Shown here piece after piece: positions 46,014-56,217 of a stretch of DNA of 62,255 nt. Source of the DNA: Clostridiaceae bacterium HSG29 (lineage in GTDB: Bacteria > Bacillota > Clostridia > Peptostreptococcales > Acidaminobacteraceae); contig JAUCFZ010000001.1 of assembly GCA_030377915.1 (NCBI GenBank), positions 1-62,255 on the forward strand, in the 5' to 3' direction. The position numbers and the translations under genes were made by a program. The notes below the pieces were generated by a model, which did no database searches, was not told where the DNA came from, and was given only the letters and a program-made list of their open reading frames with translations. Positions within the stretch are counted from its first letter, which is position 1; every line of letters starts with the position of its first letter.

Positions 46014-46742
46014 TTAAAATTCCAGTTTTCCTTTTAGTTTAGTAACAATTTGCGAATGTAATTGAGAAATTCTTGATTCAGTAATATTCAATATTGTTGA
46101 CATCTCTTTATAAGTCAATTCAGAATAGTAATATAACTGAATAATTTTTTTCTCTCTTTCATTTAATGTATCGACAGCTGATGATAATTCTTTTAATAAT
46201 TCTTTTTTTTCATAAGAATTTGCAGGTTGAAATTCCAAATAATCAGATTTAATATCAAAATTCATTGATTCACTAAATTTCTTATCAAGTGAATATACTG
46301 AATATATGGAAATTTCTTCTAAAAAATCAATATATTCGTCATGCGATAGCCCCATCTCTTTTTCAATCATACTATTGGTTATTCGGTCACCATGCATATT
46401 TTGAAGTTTATCCATCACCTTTTCAAATTCCTTGTGTTTTGCTCGTATACTTCTTGGAACCCAATCAATAGCTCTCAACTGATCAATTATAGCTCCTCTA
46501 ATTCTAATATTAGCATAAGTTCTAAATTTAATTTTTCTTTTATAATCAAATTTCTCTATAGCATCAATAAGTCCTATAATTCCGTAGCCAATTAAATCAT
46601 CATATAAAACATTGCCGTTGTATTTTGTAAAAAGTCTTCCTGCAATAATTTTAACTAATTCTACGTATTGAATAATCAATTCGTTCTTTGCATCTTGACT
46701 ACCATTCTCTTTATATTCTATCCAAAGACTTTTACTTACCAT
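46014..46742 (-). CDS. fliA: RNA polymerase sigma factor for flagellar operon (sigma-28/SigD)
   Basis: The 242-residue sigma factor directs late flagellar and chemotaxis promoters. Region 2 is visible as VLYDDLIGYGIIGLIDAIEKFD and FRTYANIRIRGAIIDQLRAIDWVPRS, the signature of the FliA/WhiG class. Region 4 is LNEREKKIIQLYYYSELTYKEMSTILNITESRISQLHSQ. The start follows AAGGAGTAATAGT. Its place after cheD matches sigD of Bacillus. Confidence 0.96.
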   Translation of the reverse strand: MVSKSLWIEYKENGSQDAKNELIIQYVELVKIIAGRLFTKYNGNVLYDDLIGYGIIGLIDAIEKFDYKRKIKFRTYANIRIRGAIIDQLRAIDWVPRSIRAKHKEFEKVMDKLQNMHGDRITNSMIEKEMGLSHDEYIDFLEEISIYSVYSLDKKFSESMNFDIKSDYLEFQPANSYEKKELLKELSSAVDTLNEREKKIIQLYYYSELTYKEMSTILNITESRISQLHSQIVTKLKGKLEF

Positions 46743-46753
46743 ACTATTACTCC

Positions 46754-47239
46754 TTAAATAGTTTCAATTCCATGTCCAATAGTTTTCACTAGTAAACCGC
46801 CATTTTCAGAATCAAAAATTATTGTTCTCCCAAAATTGCCACCACAATCATCTGCAATCAATTCAATTTTTAATAATTCAAGTAGCTCTCGAACAGCCTC
46901 ACTATTTCTTTGACCAACATTCATACTTTCGCTAGTAGAATTAAAATTAAACATTTTTGCTCCGCCTGCAATTTTAGCAACTAAATTCCTTGGCATTGTT
47001 CCTTTTTTCTTCATTTCTTCAATAATTAAAACTAATGCTGTATCTGCAAATTTATATTTGTTTTTATTATTTCTAATTTGTTTGCTAGAAGGTAACATAA
47101 TGTGCGCCATACCAATCAATTTTGTTTTCTTATCATACAGGCAAATACCAACACACGAACCCAGTCCTAAAGTGGTTAAAGAATTAGGATATTTAGTAAC
47201 TTTTAAATCTGCCATTCCCACTTTAATAATTTCCCCCAT
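46754..47239 (-). CDS. cheD: Chemoreceptor glutamine deamidase CheD
   Basis: The 161-residue enzyme deamidates specific receptor glutamines and works with CheC. The catalytic Cys is in TLGLGSCVGICLYD and the His in GMAHIMLPSS; the Thr of the triad is in the downstream strand. It is 1 nt after cheC, consistent with the CheC-CheD complex seen in Firmicutes and Thermotoga. Confidence 0.95.
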   Translation of the reverse strand: MGEIIKVGMADLKVTKYPNSLTTLGLGSCVGICLYDKKTKLIGMAHIMLPSSKQIRNNKNKYKFADTALVLIIEEMKKKGTMPRNLVAKIAGGAKMFNFNSTSESMNVGQRNSEAVRELLELLKIELIADDCGGNFGRTIIFDSENGGLLVKTIGHGIETI

Positions 47240-47240
47240 A

Positions 47241-47852
47241 TTATACTCCTAAACTTTTTAGTAATGTATCGTAAGAATCTAAATCAGGTACTAATAAAAA
47301 ATAACCTTTTATTAAATCAAATTTATCATCTTCAAAAAATTCGTTTTCAACTATTAAAACATTGTCACTTACCATCCCAAACTGAATTGCAGGAACACTT
47401 AAAATCGCGCCTGCCATATCATAACTTATAGAAGGTACAGAAATTGATATCTGTAATTTGGTTAATGTAGCTAATGATGAAATATATGCTCCTGAAAGAA
47501 TATTTCCAATTTCTTTTAATGCAGAATTACACATTTCATCAAATTCTGTAAATTCCATAGGCATCATCATATTTAGTAACGCTAATGCAGATTCCTTATC
47601 AAGTAAAAACATAAAAGAACCTGTTAAATCACCTTCTAAGTTAAAGTATATTCCAATCACTAAATTTTCTTCACCACCAATTAATGATGGCACATCTTTA
47701 AATTCCAATATTTTAACTTGTGGGACATCCATATCTATTTTTTTGTTAAGCATTTTGGCAAGCGAAGTTGCGGCATTACCAGCACCGATATTCCCAATTT
47801 CACGCAAAATATCTATTATTATATCATTTAAAAATTCAATTGAATTAGCCAT
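47241..47852 (-). CDS. cheC: CheY-P phosphatase CheC
   Basis: The 203-residue protein dephosphorylates CheY-P. It has two E-x2-N-type active sites, DILREIGNIGAGNAATSLAKML and CNSALKEIGNILSGAYISS. I start at ATG 47852, preceded by TAGGTGGATTG. It lies between cheW and cheD. Confidence 0.95.
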   Translation of the reverse strand: MANSIEFLNDIIIDILREIGNIGAGNAATSLAKMLNKKIDMDVPQVKILEFKDVPSLIGGEENLVIGIYFNLEGDLTGSFMFLLDKESALALLNMMMPMEFTEFDEMCNSALKEIGNILSGAYISSLATLTKLQISISVPSISYDMAGAILSVPAIQFGMVSDNVLIVENEFFEDDKFDLIKGYFLLVPDLDSYDTLLKSLGV

Positions 47853-47860
47853 CAATCCAC

Positions 47861-48304
47861 CTACTTACTTTCTGTTTCTACAATATCAAGAACTTTCCTT
47901 ATATCAATAAGCATTACAATTCTTTCGTTTTCTTTTCCAACTTCTTTTATAAAATCATTTTTAATTGAATCACCAATTTTTGGCGCTTTCTCAATGTTTT
48001 CTTCATCAAATTGAACAACTTCAGATGATGAATCTACAACTAAACCAACATGATATCCATTAAAGTTAATAATAATGATTCTAGTATCTTTTGTTATTTC
48101 TTTACTTTCCATCATAAATCTTTCTCTTAAATTAACAACAGGAATAATATTACCTCTTAGATTAATAACACCTTCAAGATATGATTCTGCAAAAGGTACT
48201 CTTGTAATTGATTGTGCCTTCTCAATATTTTCAACAAATTTTATATCTATCCCATAATATTCGTTGTCAATTTTAAAAACAACATATTCTCTTATATCTT
48301 CCAT
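47861..48304 (-). CDS. cheW: Chemotaxis coupling protein CheW
   Basis: The 147-residue SH3-like scaffold links receptors to CheA. Typical segments are YVVFKIDNEYYGIDIKFVENIE, VPFAESYLEGVINLRGNIIPVVNLRERF and GLVVDSSSEVVQF. It starts after AAAGGAGGATTAAA, 12 nt after cheA. Confidence 0.96.
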   Translation of the reverse strand: MEDIREYVVFKIDNEYYGIDIKFVENIEKAQSITRVPFAESYLEGVINLRGNIIPVVNLRERFMMESKEITKDTRIIIINFNGYHVGLVVDSSSEVVQFDEENIEKAPKIGDSIKNDFIKEVGKENERIVMLIDIRKVLDIVETESK

Positions 48305-48316
48305 TTTAATCCTCCT

Positions 48317-50365
48317 TTAGAATAATTGATTTGAGTCTACAATAAGCGCAACTCCACCATTACCTAAAATAGTAGCACCCGCAATAATATTTATTCCTTT
48401 TAAATATCTTCCCAGAGATTTAATAACTATTTCTTGCTGACCAATTAATTCATCAACAATTATACCAGCTTCTTGATCGCCTTTTTTAATAACTACAACC
48501 AGCATATCTCCAACATTTTTTTCATAATCTTTTGTATCAAGTATTGAACCTAATCTAATTAATGGTAATGTTTTACCTCTATATAAAACAACTTCTTGAT
48601 CTTGAATCATTGAAATTCCTTCTGAATTAATTGTTGAAATTTCTTTAATATTGTTAAGTGGAATTGCATAAATTTCTTCTTTCAAAGTTATCATTAAAGC
48701 CTGGATAATAGCAAGAGTTAATGGTAATCTAATTATAAATTTGCTGCCTTTACCTACAACAGTATCCACTTCTACAGTTCCATTTAATGATTCAATCTTT
48801 GATTTAACAACATCAAGTCCAACTCCTCTACCTGATAAATCAGTAACTTTCTTAGCAGTTGAGAAACCAGCATTAAATAATAAATTAATCAATTCTTTTT
48901 CAGATAATTGATTTGCATCACTTTCAGTTAAAATTTCCCTGTTGATTGCAATCTGTTTAATCTTTTCGCTATCGATACCATTTCCATCATCTTCAACCTC
49001 TATAACAACTGTATTTCCATCTGGATATGCTCTTAATGCAACGGTACCATTTTCATCTTTTCCTTTAGCAATTCTTGTAGCTTTATCTTCAATACCATGG
49101 TCAATTGAATTTCTAATTAAATGTATTAAAGGATCTCCAATTTCGTCAATTACAGTTCTATCAACTTCAGTATCTTCACCACTCATAACCAAATTAATAC
49201 CTTTTCCCAATTCTTTAGATAAATCTCTAACCATTCTTGGAAATCTATTAAAAGTTCTTTCAACAGGTACCATTCTTACTTTCATAACTGCATCGTGTAA
49301 ACTAGTTGTAATTCTTTCAAGATATTCAATTGTTTCATGCATTTCAGAAGTTCTTCTCTCACTCTGTTTATTTCCATCATCTTCTAATCTAGTTTTAATA
49401 ATAATCAATTCGCTAACAAGATTCATTAAATTATCAAGTCTTTCAATATCTACACGAACAGTTTTAGAGGCTTTTTTTGCCTGTTTTTTATTATCTTTTT
49501 TCTCTAATTTGTTAGAAATCTTATCTATTTCTTTATCATTAGTTTCAACAACATTAATAATTTTATCTTCTTTTGCAACTTCAATTTTTTCATCTATTTC
49601 CTCAATAACTATCTTATGAATTTCAGATATATTCATTAATTCATTATAAAGTGTCAATTGATCTAATTTTGTAAAATAAAGAATTTCAAAATTTGAATCA
49701 AATTTCTCATCTTCAATTAATTCAACATCTGGTTTTGATAAAATAACTTCACCAAAACTCTCTAATTTATTAAATACAATAAATGATCTTGCAGCTTTAA
49801 GCATACAATTTTCATCAAGAATAACATCTATCTTGAAAATACTAACATCAGATTCAATTGCTTTATTAATAACGTTCTTAGTTATATCATCAAATTCGAT
49901 TGAAAATCTATGCTCACCATTAGTTTCCTCTTCTGTTTCAGCGGTTGAGTTACTAATTGTTTTTTCAGTTTCTACATCCCCACCATTTGAAATCATAAAA
50001 GCTAATTTATTTACTAAATCTTCAGTATCTAATGCACCTTCTTCTCCGTTCGCAATTAAATTTTCTACATATTCCTCTAAAGCATCAAAACATTCAAATA
50101 AAATATCAACAATTTTTTCGCTTACTTTAACTTTGCCAGTTCTCACTTCATGCATTAAGCTTTCCATTTTATGAGTTAAATTTGTAATTTTACTATAACC
50201 CATAGTTCCAGCCATACCTTTAATTGTATGAGCGATTCTAAAAATTGCATCAAGTAATTTTAAATTGTCTGGCTTATTCTCCAATTCAAGTAGTATTTGA
50301 TTCATTTCCTGTAAATGTTCCTTTGATTCATCGATAAAAATTTCTAGATACTGATTCATATCCAT
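48317..50365 (-). CDS. cheA: Chemotaxis histidine kinase CheA
   Basis: The 682-residue kinase phosphorylates CheY and CheB. P1 HPt domain: His46 in FRIAHTIKGMAGTMGY. P2 (about 150-265) is variable. P3 dimerisation: VDIERLDNLMNLVSELIIIKTRL. P4 ATPase: N box LIHLIRNSIDHGIED, G1 EVEDDGNGID, and GRGVGLDVVKS. P5 is the CheW-like domain. All kinase motifs are intact. ATG follows GGAGGTGTAATT. It is 2 nt after cheB. Confidence 0.97.
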   Translation of the reverse strand: MDMNQYLEIFIDESKEHLQEMNQILLELENKPDNLKLLDAIFRIAHTIKGMAGTMGYSKITNLTHKMESLMHEVRTGKVKVSEKIVDILFECFDALEEYVENLIANGEEGALDTEDLVNKLAFMISNGGDVETEKTISNSTAETEEETNGEHRFSIEFDDITKNVINKAIESDVSIFKIDVILDENCMLKAARSFIVFNKLESFGEVILSKPDVELIEDEKFDSNFEILYFTKLDQLTLYNELMNISEIHKIVIEEIDEKIEVAKEDKIINVVETNDKEIDKISNKLEKKDNKKQAKKASKTVRVDIERLDNLMNLVSELIIIKTRLEDDGNKQSERRTSEMHETIEYLERITTSLHDAVMKVRMVPVERTFNRFPRMVRDLSKELGKGINLVMSGEDTEVDRTVIDEIGDPLIHLIRNSIDHGIEDKATRIAKGKDENGTVALRAYPDGNTVVIEVEDDGNGIDSEKIKQIAINREILTESDANQLSEKELINLLFNAGFSTAKKVTDLSGRGVGLDVVKSKIESLNGTVEVDTVVGKGSKFIIRLPLTLAIIQALMITLKEEIYAIPLNNIKEISTINSEGISMIQDQEVVLYRGKTLPLIRLGSILDTKDYEKNVGDMLVVVIKKGDQEAGIIVDELIGQQEIVIKSLGRYLKGINIIAGATILGNGGVALIVDSNQLF

Positions 50366-50367
50366 AA

Positions 50368-51423
50368 TTACACCTCCATAGCTTTTATTATTGAACTAGC
50401 AATTTTATCTAATTCAACAACTTCTGAAACCGCCCCGATACCAATTGCACTCTTTGGCATTCCAAAAACAACACAACTTTCTTCATCTTGAGCAATTGTA
50501 TAATTTTCGTTGTCTCGCAACGTTTTCATTTCTTTTGCTCCATCTTTGCCCATTCCAGTCATAATCACTCCAATCGCATTCTTAATACCATTTTCATTAA
50601 TAGAATTAAACAGTGCATCTACTGAAGGTTTATGTCCTGAAACCAAATTTCCATCATCTAAATAAGTAAAAAATTTAGTACCTGTTTTTTTTATCTTTAA
50701 ATGTTTATCACCAGGAGCAATATATACAACTCCAGGTAGCAACTCCTCATTACCCTCTGATTCTTTTACTTCTAATTCAGAAATATTATTAAGTCTTTCA
50801 GATAAAGATTTTGTAAATCCCGGTGGCATATGTTGCACCACCAATATAGCAGCATTTATATCTCCAGGTATTTTAGGGATTACATGTTGTAAAGCTCTAG
50901 GACCACCGGTTGAAGTTCCTATTGCAATAATCTTCGAAAGTTTTCCTTTTTTTACTTTTCTTATTTCATTTACTTTCTTCAGAGTTATACTTTTTTTTAC
51001 ATCTTCTAAATAACTATTTTTTTTCACATTTACTTTTGAAGCAATAATTATTTTATCAATAATATCATTTTGAATTTCTTCTTCTTTAACTTTAAATATA
51101 CTTTCAGGTTTAGTTATAAAATCTACCGCTCCCGCATCAAGTGCTCGCATTGTAGAATCAGCACCTTCTTTGGTAACTGAACTCAACATTACAACCGGAA
51201 GAGGATTAGAAGCCATTATTTTTTCAAGTGCAACTTGCCCATTCATCACAGGCATCTCAACATCCATAGTTATAACATCTGGTTTCAAAGTTTCAATCAT
51301 CTGAAGAGCTTCCTTACCATTTTTAGCTTTTCCAACAGTTGTAAGTTTATCAGACGAATTTACAATTTCGCTGATCAATTTTCTCATAAAAGCAGAATCA
51401 TCAACTATTAATACTTTTATCAT
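50368..51423 (-). CDS. cheB: Chemoreceptor glutamate methylesterase CheB
   Basis: The 351-residue protein has an N-terminal receiver with Asp54 (VITMDVEMPVMNG). A linker is followed by the esterase domain with the Ser nucleophile in AIGTSTGGPRALQ, the His in VVQHMPPGFTKSL and the Asp in GVIMTGMGKDGA. It demethylates receptors for adaptation. Its methyltransferase partner cheR is not in the window. It shares its first base with the stop of the PilZ gene. Confidence 0.97.
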   Translation of the reverse strand: MIKVLIVDDSAFMRKLISEIVNSSDKLTTVGKAKNGKEALQMIETLKPDVITMDVEMPVMNGQVALEKIMASNPLPVVMLSSVTKEGADSTMRALDAGAVDFITKPESIFKVKEEEIQNDIIDKIIIASKVNVKKNSYLEDVKKSITLKKVNEIRKVKKGKLSKIIAIGTSTGGPRALQHVIPKIPGDINAAILVVQHMPPGFTKSLSERLNNISELEVKESEGNEELLPGVVYIAPGDKHLKIKKTGTKFFTYLDDGNLVSGHKPSVDALFNSINENGIKNAIGVIMTGMGKDGAKEMKTLRDNENYTIAQDEESCVVFGMPKSAIGIGAVSEVVELDKIASSIIKAMEV

Positions 51424-52124
51424 TATATCAACCCTTTTTGCCTCATTTGCCTCTGTCTTTCAAAAATGAAATTAACAATCAAATTTCGTTTATTAGTTGT
51501 CAATTGCAAATGTTGGACTCCTATTAAATATTTTTTGTTTTCAATATCAATACTTATAGTTCTTACTACTTTCCCCATAATCTCAATATCTCCCATCCCA
51601 AGATTTATTTTAGCCACAATTATTTTACCTATGGCAAACTTATCATTAGAATAAAAGCCGAAACCGCCACCACTAATATCTTTTAACAGATATTTTTTTT
51701 CACTAAATTCGATTTTACCAATCAATTCAATCATTTCCAAAGACTCTTTATATTTTTCCTCAAGTGGTTCTTTAATAATAACATTTTTTATTAGATCAAT
51801 TCTAAAAAACTCTCTTCGTTGAATTTTCTTTAAATTACCAAGTAATTCGACTTTCAAGATATAAAGACCTTTTTCTTTAATGCGATTTAATATCTTTCCA
51901 TTAAATGAGTATATACCCGATTTATTGTCAATATATCTGAAAACAAAAGTTTTATCCTTAGAAAGGGTATAAATTCGATTTTTATAAATCGGATTATACA
52001 TAAGAAATCTATTGTTTTCATAGTCTACACCAATGATCGTTGATTTTAACTCAACTCTTTCGCCATCTATCTCTTCTAGAACATGGATATTTCCTCTTGT
52101 TTTTAACATTTTAATTGATTCCAT
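51423..52124 (-). CDS. PilZ-domain flagellar brake protein (YcgR/MotI-like)
   Basis: The 233-residue protein has an N-terminal YcgR-like domain (about 1-95) and a C-terminal PilZ domain. The c-di-GMP binding motif is RREFFRIDL (RxxxR type), plus DISGGGFGFYS (D/NxSxxG). Such proteins bind the flagellar stator or rotor when c-di-GMP is high and slow motility. ATG 52124 follows AAAGGTG. Position between flhG and cheB supports a flagellar role. Confidence 0.88.
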   Translation of the reverse strand: MESIKMLKTRGNIHVLEEIDGERVELKSTIIGVDYENNRFLMYNPIYKNRIYTLSKDKTFVFRYIDNKSGIYSFNGKILNRIKEKGLYILKVELLGNLKKIQRREFFRIDLIKNVIIKEPLEEKYKESLEMIELIGKIEFSEKKYLLKDISGGGFGFYSNDKFAIGKIIVAKINLGMGDIEIMGKVVRTISIDIENKKYLIGVQHLQLTTNKRNLIVNFIFERQRQMRQKGLI

Positions 52125-52135
52125 ATAATTCACCT

Positions 52136-52999
52136 TTATTTTCTAGTAAACAAATTGTTAATAAAATTAGAAAATTTGCTCACTTTAGTTTCTTTGTTTT
52201 CATTACCATCTAAGTTATAAGATAATAATTCAATCCCTTTACTGGCTAGGCAGTTTGGAAATTCTAGTAAAAAAGGTTTCTGCATTCTAACTGCTTTTGT
52301 TACATGATTATCATCATATAAAAAACCTAATTTATTCAATTTCATTTTTAGAAATTTCTCACTTGCCAATGATATTTTATTATATACAGAATGTGCTTCA
52401 GTATTAGATGTTGCCATATTAATTAAAATACTTACATCCTTTTCATATGAAGAAATATTCTTTAATAATGCATAAGAATCTGTAATTGAAGTTGGATCTG
52501 GTGTCACAACAACTATCACCTCACTAGAAGCTTCTATAAAAGACAATACTGATTTATTAATTCCAGCTCCAGTATCAATAATAATATAGTCATGATTTTT
52601 ATTAAGAAATTTAAATCCATCAATCAAATTTTTCAGTTCCTCATCTTCAAGATTAATAAAATCAATAATTCCAGAACCACCTGACAATAGTGTTATTCCC
52701 ATAGGTCCTTCAACAATAATATCTTCGATTTCCATATCATCTTTGAGTACATGAACTAAATTATATTTTGGAATAATACCTAGAACAACATCAATATTGG
52801 CAAGACCAAGATCAGCATCTACTATTACAACTTTCTTTCCCATTTTAGCAAGTGAAATTGCAAGATTTACAGAAATATTTGTTTTCCCCACTCCGCCTTT
52901 ACCACTTGAAATAGCAATAATTCTTGCGTCATTAACATCATCTTCCACGTCTTTTTCATTTTTCTTAATCATATTCCTTAGTTTTTCAGCTTGATCCAT
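52136..52999 (-). CDS. flhG: MinD-like ATPase FlhG (YlxH/FleN)
   Basis: The 287-residue ATPase sets flagellar number and place together with FlhF. Deviant Walker A: AISSGKGGVGKTNISVNLA near residue 35, followed by VVIVDADLGLANIDVVLG. The switch II region is IIIDTGAGIN. It follows flhF directly, with the start touching the flhF stop. Confidence 0.94.
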   Translation of the reverse strand: MDQAEKLRNMIKKNEKDVEDDVNDARIIAISSGKGGVGKTNISVNLAISLAKMGKKVVIVDADLGLANIDVVLGIIPKYNLVHVLKDDMEIEDIIVEGPMGITLLSGGSGIIDFINLEDEELKNLIDGFKFLNKNHDYIIIDTGAGINKSVLSFIEASSEVIVVVTPDPTSITDSYALLKNISSYEKDVSILINMATSNTEAHSVYNKISLASEKFLKMKLNKLGFLYDDNHVTKAVRMQKPFLLEFPNCLASKGIELLSYNLDGNENKETKVSKFSNFINNLFTRK

Positions 53000-54168
53000 T
53001 ACTTATCACCTACAATTATATCAGCCAACGCGTCAATATTCAAGAGTTCTATATCATCCGGAACGCTTTGACCGTTTGTAATATAAGAAAGTTTTTTATT
53101 TGCAAACATTTTAATATTTAAAATATTTCCAAACGTAACTGCCTCATCATATTTAGTGAATATTAATTTGCAATTTTTAATAAAATCATATGATTTTATA
53201 ACATTGATAAGATTCTTATAATCCGCTACCAAACTTAAAACCAAATAAACTTCTGGATCATCAATATATTTAAGCATTCCCTCTAATTCTTCTTTTAATA
53301 TTTTATCCTTATAATTTCTTCCAGCAGTATCAACCAGAATAAAATCTTTATCTTTAAAATCATTTATTGCATCATCCATCTCATCAGTTTCGTAAATAAC
53401 ACTTAATGGTATTCCAAGAATTTCACTATATGTTTTAAGTTGTTCAACAGCAGCAATTCTATAAGTATCAGCAGTTATTAAACCAACTTTTTTATTTTCT
53501 CTTAATGATAATTTTGCAGCTAATTTAGCTAAAGTAGTTGTTTTTCCAACTCCTGTTGGTCCTACAAACATAAAAACTTTTTGCTCGTTATAATCAGACA
53601 ATATTTCATCTGGTTCACCTAAATAATCCTTTATTACAATTTTCATTGCATTTAAAACAGTTTTTTCATTATTTGAGTCTACTGAAATTCTTTTATTAAC
53701 TTGATTCATTATTTGCGTAGAAACTTTTTCACTCAAATCATTATCAGTTAATAATTTAATATATTTATCAAAATTACTTTCAATTTTTTCATTAGAAATA
53801 GGTTTTTCTGATATATCATGATTTTCAATTGAACTTATTTTTTTCTCTAAATTTTCTACAAGCATTGTCAATTTATCAATTTTATTATCCATTTCAGTAT
53901 TCTTTTTAGGTTCAGTAGCAACACTTTTTTCTATCTTTTCAGGTTCTAATTTTGTTTTTATTTTGCTTTTTTTAGAATATTTAGTTTCAATTTTATAATC
54001 CTCATCAATAGCCGCAACTACTTCTACAACATTTTTTTTAAAAAAGCCTAAAAATCCCGGTTGCTTAATTTTTCTGCTATTTAGTATTACAGCATCTATT
54101 CCCAATTCTGATTTTACTTTAATAATCGCTTCATTCATATCCCGCCCTATAAATCTTCGGATTTTCAC
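52999..54168 (-). CDS. flhF: SRP-type GTPase FlhF
   Basis: The 389-residue protein has an N-terminal basic region (MKIRRFIGRDMNEAIIKVKSELG) with a charged linker of about 100 residues. The N and G domains follow: G1 FVGPTGVGKTTTLAKLAAKL, VGLITADTYRIAAVEQL and G3 LVDTAGRN. FlhF controls flagellar site selection and is stimulated by FlhG. It shares its first base with the flhA stop. Confidence 0.95.
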   Translation of the reverse strand: MKIRRFIGRDMNEAIIKVKSELGIDAVILNSRKIKQPGFLGFFKKNVVEVVAAIDEDYKIETKYSKKSKIKTKLEPEKIEKSVATEPKKNTEMDNKIDKLTMLVENLEKKISSIENHDISEKPISNEKIESNFDKYIKLLTDNDLSEKVSTQIMNQVNKRISVDSNNEKTVLNAMKIVIKDYLGEPDEILSDYNEQKVFMFVGPTGVGKTTTLAKLAAKLSLRENKKVGLITADTYRIAAVEQLKTYSEILGIPLSVIYETDEMDDAINDFKDKDFILVDTAGRNYKDKILKEELEGMLKYIDDPEVYLVLSLVADYKNLINVIKSYDFIKNCKLIFTKYDEAVTFGNILNIKMFANKKLSYITNGQSVPDDIELLNIDALADIIVGDK

Positions 54169-56207
54169 TAAATTTCCACCATCCCAACTGACTCTAAATT
54201 AATATCATTTTCAATTTCATTATAAGATAATACAATTAAATCAGGCAATGATTGCTCAGTTAATTGTTTTATATAAAACCTTACTATAGGCGCAGTAACT
54301 AAAATAGGTTCTTCTCCAATACTCACTAAATTTCTCAATTCAGAAGCAATTGAATTAATTATTTTTTGCGACGTCATTGGATCAACAGATAAATAACCCG
54401 TTCCACCTGACTGTTCAATAGATTCCATTAACATATTTTCCATTTCTTGTTTAAAAGTAATTATTTTTCCGAATTTACTTGGAAAATAAGTTTCAGAAAT
54501 TTGTCTGCTTAATCCTTGCCTAACATATTCAGTAAGTACGTTGACATCTGCTGTTTGATTACCATAATCAGCAAGCGTCTCTAATATTTTAACTAAATTT
54601 CTAATCGAAATTCTCTCTCTTAATAAATTTTTAAGAACTTTTTGAATATCGCCAATTCCCAAAATATTAGGTATTAACTCACCCACAACTGTAGGATTCA
54701 TTTCAGAAATATTGTCAATTAAACTCTTTGTTTCTTGTCTTCCCAATAATTCAAATGAATATCTTTTAATAATTTCTGTTAAATGAGTAGAAATCATAGA
54801 AGATGGATCAACAACAGTATAACCAAGAATTTCAGCATTTTCTCTATTATCACTTGAAACCCATTTAGCTGGAAGTCCAAAAGCTGGCTCAACAGTATCA
54901 ACACCTTCAATTTCGCCTTCAACAGTTCCAGGATTCATTGCTAAAAAATGATCAAACATAATACTACCATCTGCAACTAAATTCCCATTAATTTTAATAA
55001 TATACTCATTAGATTCAAGTTGTATATTATCTCTAAGTCTTATCATTGGAACAACAATTCCTAATTCAAGAGCAATTTGCCTTCTTATCATAACAAGTCT
55101 ATCAAATAAATCTCCACCTTGATTTGGATCAGCAAGTGGAATAACACCGTATCCAAATTCTAATTCAATAGGATCAATTTCCAATAGTGGCAAGATATTT
55201 TCTGGACTTTTAATTTTATCGCCTTCATCTTTTTGATATTCCTCTTCAACAGCGCCTTCTGATTCTTCAACTGCTTTGCGAATTTCACTTCTAAATAAAT
55301 ATCCTAAATAAAAAAATCCGACTGATAATATAACAAATGGAAATGTTGGAAGCGGAGTAAATCCTAAAAGCAATAACACTCCTGAAATAATAAACATAAC
55401 CATTGGTTGATTAAACAATTGTTTAATAACATCATTACCTAAATCTGAATCTGATGCTGCACGAGTTACAACAATACCTGTTGCAGTTGAAATCATCAAC
55501 GCTGGTATTTGACTAACAAGACCATCACCAACTGTAAGCAATGTATATTTTTGAAGTGCTTGTGTAATAGTCAAATCAAATCTAATACTTCCTATACCAA
55601 AACCTGCTAAAATATTTATTATAGTAATTATTATCCCAGCGATAGCATCTCCTTTAACAAATTTAGATGCACCATCCATGGAACCATAAAAATCAGCTTC
55701 ACCTTGTATGTTTTTTCTTTTTTCTCTTGCTTCTGATTCAGTAACAAGGCCTGCATTTAAATCAGCATCAATTGCCATTTGTTTACCAGGCATTGCATCT
55801 AAAGTGAATCTTGCAGCAACCTCAGATACTCTTTCAGAACCTTTTGTTATAACTAAAAATTGAACAATAATAATAATTAAGAATATAATAAATCCAACAA
55901 CTGCATCACCTTTTATTGCAAACTGTCCAAATGCTTCAATTACATTTCCAGCTTTTCCTTCAGATAAAATATAACGTGTTGTTGTAATATTTAATGCTAA
56001 CCTAAAAAGAGTTGTTATCAACAAAATTGATGGAAATACAGAAAAATCAAGTGGTCTTTTTAAAAACATCGCAATAAGTAATATTAAAAGTGCTAATGCA
56101 ATATTTATCGCTAACGCAAAATCTACCATCGGCAACGGCATAGGTACAATTATCGATATAATTATTAAAACCAATATAATTGGTACTATAGCATCAGAAA
56201 ATTTCAT
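54168..56207 (-). CDS. flhA: Flagellar export gate protein FlhA
   Basis: The 679-residue protein has about eight N-terminal membrane segments. The conserved cytoplasmic FHIPEP loop (KGSERVSEVAARFTLDAMPGKQMAIDADL, near residues 120-150) follows the early segments. The C-terminal cytoplasmic platform (about 330-679) receives export chaperones and substrates. Length is normal. flhB lies 10 nt upstream. Confidence 0.97.
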   Translation of the reverse strand: MKFSDAIVPIILVLIIISIIVPMPLPMVDFALAINIALALLILLIAMFLKRPLDFSVFPSILLITTLFRLALNITTTRYILSEGKAGNVIEAFGQFAIKGDAVVGFIIFLIIIIVQFLVITKGSERVSEVAARFTLDAMPGKQMAIDADLNAGLVTESEAREKRKNIQGEADFYGSMDGASKFVKGDAIAGIIITIINILAGFGIGSIRFDLTITQALQKYTLLTVGDGLVSQIPALMISTATGIVVTRAASDSDLGNDVIKQLFNQPMVMFIISGVLLLLGFTPLPTFPFVILSVGFFYLGYLFRSEIRKAVEESEGAVEEEYQKDEGDKIKSPENILPLLEIDPIELEFGYGVIPLADPNQGGDLFDRLVMIRRQIALELGIVVPMIRLRDNIQLESNEYIIKINGNLVADGSIMFDHFLAMNPGTVEGEIEGVDTVEPAFGLPAKWVSSDNRENAEILGYTVVDPSSMISTHLTEIIKRYSFELLGRQETKSLIDNISEMNPTVVGELIPNILGIGDIQKVLKNLLRERISIRNLVKILETLADYGNQTADVNVLTEYVRQGLSRQISETYFPSKFGKIITFKQEMENMLMESIEQSGGTGYLSVDPMTSQKIINSIASELRNLVSIGEEPILVTAPIVRFYIKQLTEQSLPDLIVLSYNEIENDINLESVGMVEI

Positions 56208-56217
56208 ATTTTAACTC

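Noticed and set aside
48942-49619. Long plus-strand open frame opposite cheA
   Set aside because: It is antisense to conserved CheA motifs, has biased composition typical of a shadow frame, and lacks a ribosome binding site.
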